Positions 57,517 to 64,000 of a DNA stretch of 64,000 bases are shown one piece after another. Source of the DNA: Corallochytrium limacisporum (lineage: Eukaryota; Opisthokonta); the NCBI GenBank assembly GCA_002811645.1, contig PDIP01000002.1, forward strand, positions 131,683 to 195,682, given 5' to 3'. Within the stretch, counting starts at the first letter, position 1. Each line of letters begins with the position of its first letter. Below the pieces are notes generated by a model that made no database searches, was not told the DNA's origin, and saw only the letters and a program-made list of their open reading frames with translations. The position numbers and the translations under genes were made by a program.

Positions 57517-58899
57517 TCAGAAGCCGCTGTATGACGCGTTCAAGGTCGAACTCGGTATGTGTTGACTCCTGAAGTAGGCCCAGTCACAGCGACCTTTCAC
57601 GGTTGTCAAGGCGGCTTCTCGCTCGCCAATATTTTGAGCTCCGTGCGCCTTTTGCGGGATCAATGACTTACAGTAATCTGCTCGCGATATGGCACAGTCC
57701 TCGATGCCCAAGCAAGTTCCGTAGACACTGGCTCCGAACCATGAAAGAGTGGCAGGTGCACAAGGCAAAGAGTCAAAAACCTGCAGACTCTTGCCGATGT
57801 CGCCAAATTTCGCTACAACCTTCGCTTCAATTTGTGCCATGCACGCGTTCCTGAAACCAGGAAGCTGAGAAACCCCACCACTGAAAACGATCGTTTGGAT
57901 CAGCTGGCCACAGCTGCCCTTTCCCGCAGCCTTCAAACTCTCCGCCGCTGCTTCACTTATGGTGATACCATCAGCTGCGCCGGAACAGAGAATTTCGCGC
58001 TGCAGCTGAGCCAGGACAGACCAAGGAATGCGCACCTTGGTCAGAAGCTTCCCTTCGCAGAGTATGCCCGGCCGCACAGCCACCTCAAATGGTCCCTGAG
58101 GTTCCTCACCGTTTTCTGCATCGCACCAAATCATACGGGAAATAACCTCCATACAAAGTTCTCTTGCCACAGGTATTGTCTTCAGGGCGTACCAAGTCTC
58201 TCCATGCTCCCGGAACATGCCCTCTCCAGTTTCTTCCAGGGCAGCCCTTGTGTTCTCGACGATCGTCCTCATGGAGCCTACCGTAGCGAGACGGAGTGCT
58301 TTGACATCGGCAAGGCCTCCTCCTCTTACTGGACACACCGTCACATCATTTTCGCCGACGTCTACATGCAAGAAGCCATTGGGCAACGATAGTGGCTCCA
58401 GTGCCAGTGCAGCTGCAATAGGAGATGTTAATACCTCAAGACCGTCACATACGCCAAGGCCACTCCCGCTCAGCAAGTGCTGCATAAGGATCATCTTTCC
58501 CATTACCGGTATGGTCATCCTCTCCACCAAAACCAGAGCCCTTCGCGATGACCTTGCTGCAGATGCTGATGTGTTTTTTGGCTCTGTCAGGAGATCCGAC
58601 GTGTTTCTCTTCTGTGCAGCTAGGTCACACATTACGCGAAGCTGAGCTGCGAGGATGCGAGCCGCAGCGTGACACTTCGCCTCCAACATAGTATCATTGT
58701 CGTCCAGGCCGACTTCTGCTAAATTGACTGTCACAGACTTCATAGGAAAGCCATCCCCGTCATCTGTCCATCCCTCGGGCAAATGAATGCTGGCTGGGAT
58801 GGTGCTCCGAGGGTGCAGCTCGCCGGCAAAACCCAATCGGATCAGACTTGACCCCAGGTCCATCACTATTGTGGCAGTGACGTCCCGGAACAGAGACAT
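57517..58899 (-). CDS. ACTR10: Actin-related protein, Actr10/Arp11-like dynactin subunit
   Basis: A 460-residue intronless protein with a divergent actin fold. Phosphate loop 1 is MDLGSSLIRLGFAGE (about 13-27) followed by PRSTIPASI, loop 2 is HVDVGENDVTVCPVRGG, and the adenosine region is VFSGGVSQLPGFRNA. The C-terminal SWFGASVYGT ... ISRADY matches the actin W-GG/S-L-S block. Among actin-related proteins, the closest by eye is animal Actr10 (GFAGE-PR-IIPS-I, the block of SPI/S-H-MALL-L type, and ...AWLGGAIFG...VSKEYY). Actr10 caps the pointed end of the Arp1 filament in dynactin, the dynein cofactor for cargo movement on microtubules. Compared with human (417 residues) there are insertions around 44-55 and 95-120. 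Assignment within the actin-related family is moderate; a highly divergent other Arp remains possible. It converges with the TOGARAM fragment, 70 bases apart. Confidence 0.65.
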   Translation of the reverse strand: MSLFRDVTATIVMDLGSSLIRLGFAGELHPRSTIPASIHLPEGWTDDGDGFPMKSVTVNLAEVGLDDNDTMLEAKCHAAARILAAQLRVMCDLAAQKRNTSDLLTEPKNTSASAARSSRRALVLVERMTIPVMGKMILMQHLLSGSGLGVCDGLEVLTSPIAAALALEPLSLPNGFLHVDVGENDVTVCPVRGGGLADVKALRLATVGSMRTIVENTRAALEETGEGMFREHGETWYALKTIPVARELCMEVISRMIWCDAENGEEPQGPFEVAVRPGILCEGKLLTKVRIPWSVLAQLQREILCSGAADGITISEAAAESLKAAGKGSCGQLIQTIVFSGGVSQLPGFRNACMAQIEAKVVAKFGDIGKSLQVFDSLPCAPATLSWFGASVYGTCLGIEDCAISRADYCKSLIPQKAHGAQNIGEREAALTTVKGRCDWAYFRSQHIPSSTLNASYSGF

Positions 58900-59455
58900 T
58901 CTTCTTGGTTGCTCAGTATTTCCTAGTAAACATCTCTATTGTTTATGGTCCCTCTCCTCCTGCTCTCTCCGATGTAGAAAATGTAGACGATCCACACGAG
59001 TAGCACAGATCCCAGTGCCACTTGCATCAAAAAGCAGGTCCTTTCGGATACTCCCTGGTTCCTACGCCGGGCCATTACACATCACAGAGTCACAACCCTG
59101 ACGAGTATAGCACCTCTGAGCAAACTACCAAAAAGACGAGCAGTTCTGCAACGCACCATGCAATCTCCGGAAGTACCACCACCAGCCGCAATCGCACAAA
59201 AGCCGGGAGGGGCGGTCCGGTCCGAACACGTTCATTGAGCGCGGCATCAACACAACACAAAATCCCAACCCCCTCCCCCCTCTCTTTCCCCGCTGGGCCA
59301 TTGGACACAAAATCCGCTCGTGTGTTATAAACTGGGCCCTTAATGGATCGGTTTCGTTACGGTCTGGGGGGAACAGTGAAATCAAAAACTAAAGGCAAAG
59401 AGAACGAACCCCGCGGGGGGGGGGGGGACCGAAAGAGCGCGAAACTGTTCGGCAC

Positions 59456-59478
59456 GGGGGTCCACAAAGTGGACCCCC
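59456..59478. other. Perfect 10-bp hairpin
   Basis: GGGGGTCCAC and its exact complement GTGGACCCCC are separated by AAA. This very stable short stem lies in non-coding DNA downstream of a long G run. No gene end is nearby to link it to. Confidence 0.6.
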
Positions 59479-60230
59479 CTGCGGGATTCTCCGAATGACG
59501 ATCAGGCGCGAGACCATTTTTGTGTGTGCAAGAGCCCGGCCATGTTCTAACCGACTCATCTGTTGCGCTACCTAAGAGCATGATTCCGAAGAGATTATCC
59601 ACTTGCACTTGCCCTTTTCTGGCGCGGCTCAAGCCAAGGCATATGGAAATGAAGATGCTTGCCATCGTGTCCAACCATCCGACATACACTACCTAATGGG
59701 TTGTACCCACAGGAATGATCAACCACTGTGAGAGAAGCAAGACCGGGGGTCATTGGAAGGGTCATGCAAAGATGCGTTGCTTGGACCGGCAGGTCGCCTC
59801 GCCGGTTGCCAATTTGTAACACTGTGCTCGTCCTCTATGTTCGTTGTCCCATTGCGGAGGGTAGGTAAAGGGGCTTCTCCACAATTACTAAAGCGTCGCT
59901 CCGTGATTCTCATGTGAGGCCTTAGAGGATCCGTTGGTGCAGGACTACCTTCCGTCGAGCGCACAATGTCCTAATGCTGACCTACAAGGATACACGGATT
60001 TCCCAATTTCGCGCTTCGGGTTCCGATGAGGAGAGCACTCTGTAGGGTCCTCCAAGAAAGCGGACGTTTTTGCGGTCAATGGGCCCGTTCTCAAAGCTCC
60101 CTTTGTTCCTCCCTCCCCCCCCTTCAGTATCCCCATCGAGGACTCCTCCCTCCACATCAGGTTCCATTTCCTTTGGGTTTGTCGATCGTTCGTTTTCTTC
60201 GTTCCTCTGTTTTCTTCCCCCCCCCCCCCC

Positions 60231-60388
60231 NNNNNNNNNNNNNNNNNNNNNNNNNNNNNNNNNNNNNNNNNNNNNNNNNNNNNNNNNNNNNNNNNNNNNN
60301 NNNNNNNNNNNNNNNNNNNNNNNNNNNNNNNNNNNNNNNNNNNNNNNNNNNNNNNNNNNNNNNNNNNNNNNNNNNNNNNNNNNNNNNN
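60231..60388. other. Assembly gap (Ns) with identical flanks
   Basis: All bases are N. The 28 bases before the gap's C run (from 60196) are repeated exactly right after the gap (from 60389): TCTTCGTTCCTCTGTTTTCT and then TC followed by C. The repeat suggests two contig ends that overlap at a poly-C tract and were not merged, so little or no sequence may really be missing. Confidence 0.85.
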
Positions 60389-60748
60389 TCTTCGTTCCTC
60401 TGTTTTCTTCCCCCCCACCCCCCTCCCGTTCGTTACTCCGATACCCCTCGGTTGTACGGACACTGAACGGCTCGCTCTTTTATCCCGGAAGGGAGGGTCC
60501 TTGCCGAGGCAGGGCACTCAGGCACCACCAGCGAGGGTGTCTCTTGGAGAGACGTGTGCGGGAAAGTGAGGGGGAAAGCGTACCCCCCTTTTCGTCTCGG
60601 GAACTATCGTAGTTGCCCGCTGTCGTCAGCTGCCTGCTTTGCGTAAATCTAGCCTTCTTCGGAAACCAAAGGGGGAGAGAAGGAAAGAAGAAGGACACGA
60701 AGGAAACGCAATCGACAGGTAAAGAAGAGAAATCAAGAAATTAAGAAA

Positions 60749-60898
60749 ATGACCCGGCGGAAGCGACGTGAGGACATTAGATCGAAAGCACAGGTACGGG
60801 TGAAGAACAGAACCCTACACATGCAAGCTGAACTTCAAGTGATTGAGGGTGCCCGAGAGCTCCTGGGTGCCTCTCTTCGTTTCTTCACAGGCAAGTAA
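60749..60898 (+). CDS. Possible small basic peptide or exon, very uncertain
   Basis: A 49-codon ATG frame. The first 22 residues are strongly basic and the rest could form a helix (MQAELQVIEGARELLGASLRF). It contains CAG followed by GTACGG, a donor-like sequence, and ends near CAGGCAAGT, so it could be part of a spliced gene. There is no family resemblance, and chance is the simplest explanation. Confidence 0.12.
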   Translation: MTRRKRREDIRSKAQVRVKNRTLHMQAELQVIEGARELLGASLRFFTGK

Positions 60899-63800
60899 CA
60901 AATGGAGCAGATGGATTTCGTTTAGAGATGAAGGATGCCCTCCCTAATCGGTAGTTGTGCATTGCTTCCGACGAGATGAGTCCTTTCTGTGCCCTGTACG
61001 TCTTAAGTTACTATAGAGTTATAGTTTGAACAGAGGGCTCCAATCTAGTGAGGAGATGGTGCCTCCACCAATTTTACATACGATGTACGATTTCCAGGGC
61101 TGAGTCCTGATCAAGATGTCTGCCAACTCGCAGAACCAAAATGGTACGACCTGGAAGAGAAGCAATCATTCTCTTTAGCAAGATAAGGGGGAAGCCATAC
61201 AAAGTATACCATGGTTCCCATGATAGCATCTTACATGGGTCAATTCTTGGAGGATCTGTGGAGACGATCGCTCGGTTCAGCAAATGAAACTTCTACGATG
61301 GTTCGGAACTTGGTTGAGCATAGCAGCCAAGGGATTGTCTGCCTGCTTCACGGTGTTCATCTTCTCCACCGATGAATGGGCAGGGTGCGGGGGAGGGGCC
61401 ATGCTACGACCATCATACCCGAAAATTGTCCGTATTCGGTGAAACGGGTCATGCCTGCTCCACTTTATTCTAATTCATGATGTTACATGCAAGACTCATT
61501 CAAGGCGTTTCAAACTGACGGAGGATCATCGAGGTTGGTCAATAGGACCCCTTCATTTAGTTTTGTTCCACACCCACGTATTCTCCACCTCCTCCCGATT
61601 TTCGCTTGCTTCCTATCCTTGCGCTCGCTTCGTCGTTTGCGCGTCAAGAAGTATGAGAGGAGAATCGCCATGAAGAAGAGAAACAGGGTTTGAAAAGGGC
61701 AGTGATCGGAAATCGGGATACGTTTGCATCTGCCATGCTTGTGTAGCGGGTTTCCAAGCCTAGGAACCACAAATTGATGCGCTTATCCTTCCCAGTAGAC
61801 GTCACGGACGTCCAACCCTTCACCCGGGAAAGAGGAAAGGGGAAGACGTTGGAAAGAGTACTGCAACTTGTAAGGCATTTGGAGAGCAGGTTCTTCCTCC
61901 CTGTTGGGACCTCGCAATTGGTGCACGGTGAAATGATTCTTACAAACATCGGCAGCCACAAGAAAGTGGCCCATGCTCCATAGAATGAAGCTATCAAGTA
62001 TGAAAGAAGCCACGCCAACATATCGAATTAGCCACCGCCCAAATGATGCTGTAGGACCACACTGAGGTTTCGGGGACGAAGACGGGTGACCATGCGACAC
62101 CCAAGTGGATCACAAATCCTCGAAATGCTAGGTATGGCCGCGTTGGTCCGTTGCGCGGCTGGCTATGACATGGTTGGGTTGGGTGATCCGTTACTAAATA
62201 TTTCACTCGTGCGCGCCTATCTGTTTGTGTCCGCTCCGAAGGGGAAAGGCTGTCACAGTGCGTCAAATTGAACTCCTCCTCGTGAAGTGGGTGTTTCCAC
62301 ATCTCTTGTTGTTCCTCGCGATCTTCGTTTGAGCCAGCATACATACTACAGACTTGTACGATGCCGGTAAACAACATACGATGACTGATACATCTGGTAG
62401 AAGAAAACCACAGTGCTATAGATGCGCATCAGAAACGATCAGAAATGGCCGCCTCGGTCTCCCACTACAACTTCTTGATCCGCTTCATCGCTATGCTTGG
62501 TTTAGCTTTTCGTCCGAAGAAAGTCTATTGATCTTTGGATGTGATCATGAAGGACTCAACAGCCAACTACATGAACATAAACTATAAGCAGCATCGACCG
62601 GATTCGTATTCTCTCAAGACTGCCGGCAACCTATCTCGCAAGCGAGATTGGTAGGAAATGGTACTTGGTCGTCGCAGGAGCCTGAGTGTATGGAAGTTCC
62701 TTCTCAAGAGAAGGGGGCTGTCTTCAATCTCTGGTGCCATATAAGTACGCGCACATCACTTGAAAATGGTAATCGCTTGTGCACCCATCCATACAGCTAA
62801 TGAGTGCCTCAGTCAGAAACTGCACCTTATCCAGATTTCAAACCCCCGGTGTGCACGTAAAGGGGTAAGGCTCAAAAAGTGAATATGTGGAAATGAGGGC
62901 GGGTGCGAAGCGGAAAGACCAAAGTGCCTTCCTTTCCCCTCTGTCTCTTAGTGATGATTGAACATGCTAACAATGACCCGATCTAGAATAGAAGTGAGCG
63001 GTGAAGATAATGGGCAACAAAATGGCGCATTGGTGATACGCAACATATGTACAGACTTCCAAAACACTCATACGCACTGAGTACCTGCTTGCAGGGCATG
63101 GGCAGTTGGTCTGTATCAAGGAGTGGATCTCAAAGGAGCAAGGGTAAAGCTCGAGTGAAATTGCAAAGTGGACCCGCATAAACTTCCCCCCCCCCCAACC
63201 CCCAAACCGCAACTCTCCTTCTCCTCTTTCGTTCTGCCGGACTTTACCAATCGACTCCGGAGCTTGTTTACAGCGGCTGTCAAAAAATTTTCTCGTTTCT
63301 TCCGTTCTTTCTCCTGCCCAGCCTTTGATATTCTCTTTTGGCTTTTTCCGGTGACGGACCCCATATTGAGGCCAGGCAAAGAAATGAACTCAGGTGGGTC
63401 AAAAGGAAGGGTCATCGTCGTAGTTGTCCGCAAATCCGAACGAATATGTTTACGTATGCGGATTGCGAAGCGCTGGGGTGTAACATTGCCTCATCTCCCT
63501 GGACTGAGACTGAACCGCGTTGCGAGACGCGAGAGTTTGAAAGCAGTCCGGGGTACACTGCTGGTCTGCTACGCATCTCTCCGAGTTTGGTATGGGATGA
63601 CCGAGCATTGGAAAAGAAGGGACTCCCTTTGGCATGATGTTCTCATCTCCTGATACGAACTGTGTCGAGTCCAGAAAGGCTCCTTTTGCGAGACACAAGT
63701 GCAAATTGAGAACTACCATGTTGAAACATGGTTCGCAAGGTAGCGATGGTCCTCATAAGCGCAATATGAAACATACAGACCAATAACACAGTAGCATACT

Positions 63801-64000
63801 CCATTTTGCTCGCTATTCATTGAATATTAGGCTTTTGCGGAGGAAACAGCCAGGAACATCCGCGAGAAATCTCTTACGAGGATGTATGCTGAAGGACATG
63901 TTGATGAGACAAGGAGAAACCAGAGAATCTTCCGTTTGTGTATGTGTAAGATGATACCGTATTGAGATAATGTTTCGAAGCATCGTATCCCAGTCGCTAG

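Larger units (their letters stand above)
58900..64000. other. Terminal region, no convincing gene
   Basis: Contains a short hairpin (59456-59478), a long G run near 59417, C runs near 60113 and 63187, and the assembly gap. A 49-codon ATG frame at 60749-60898 encodes a basic then helical-looking peptide (MTRRKRREDIRSKAQ...) and could be a small exon. On the minus strand at 61510-62377 several overlapping frames have hydrophobic stretches, but none keeps one frame long enough to support a membrane protein. No RNA gene is recognised. Confidence 0.45.

Noticed and set aside
59945-60612. Long open frames through the assembly gap
   Set aside because: They read through Ns and duplicated contig ends; the open length is artificial.
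61510-62377. Membrane protein on the minus strand pieced from several frames
   Set aside because: Hydrophobic stretches occur in different overlapping frames with no conserved motif, so joining them would be arbitrary.
1-64000. CRISPR arrays, insertion sequences, operons, prophage
   Set aside because: There are no regularly spaced repeats, no transposase or phage genes, and gene content is eukaryotic.

Overview
This window looks like nuclear DNA from a unicellular relative of animals (Holozoa). The basis is gene content read by eye. Side by side there are a Tribbles/STK40-type pseudokinase, an MPP-type MAGUK (L27-L27-PDZ-like-SH3-Hook-guanylate-kinase-like), a synaptogyrin, a GATAD1-like chromatin protein, a renalase, an MFSD5-type transporter, PPP1R42, a TOGARAM/crescerin fragment and an Actr10-like dynactin subunit, plus general eukaryotic genes (RAD50, PAT1, CK2 beta, HMG-CoA lyase). 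Several of these families are, to my knowledge, animal or holozoan. All intact genes are single-exon, including a 1329-codon RAD50, so the genome appears intron-poor. A corallochytrean or ichthyosporean-like protist would fit, but I cannot name a species. There is no sign of operons, ribosome binding sites, CRISPR or other prokaryotic structure.

Layout. 1-9068 has no recognisable gene and ends in a 250-bp purine tract. 9069-31189 is the gene-rich half: GATAD1-like (+), a PPxY membrane protein (-), CK2 beta (-), PPP1R42 (-, frameshifted), PAT1 (+), renalase (-, frameshifted), MFSD5-like (-), synaptogyrin (+), RAD50 (-), MAGUK (+). 31190-54578 is a 23-kb gene desert broken only by the Tribbles-like pseudokinase (39850-40866, -). 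54579-58899 is a second cluster: HMG-CoA lyase (+), an unidentified gene tail (-), a TOGARAM tail with an internal stop (+), Actr10-like (-). 58900-64000 has no convincing gene and contains one assembly gap of Ns (60231-60388).

The genes are not a pathway cluster; each serves a different cell system (mRNA decay, DNA repair, ketone body/leucine metabolism, dynein transport, membrane traffic, cell-polarity scaffolding, signalling). Two themes stand out. First, several proteins usually discussed as animal signalling or scaffolding genes occur here, and the pseudokinase ends in a COP1-type VP motif. Second, broken genes are concentrated in a few loci: both genes normally tied to cilia (PPP1R42 with three frameshifts, TOGARAM with a lost 5' half and an in-frame stop), renalase (two frameshifts) and the unidentified tail (one frameshift). 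About 17 kb of neighbouring coding sequence reads through without a break. This could reflect loss of a flagellum, ordinary gene decay, or partly homopolymer sequencing errors. Intergenic DNA carries many long G or C runs, often a few hundred bases upstream of start codons.
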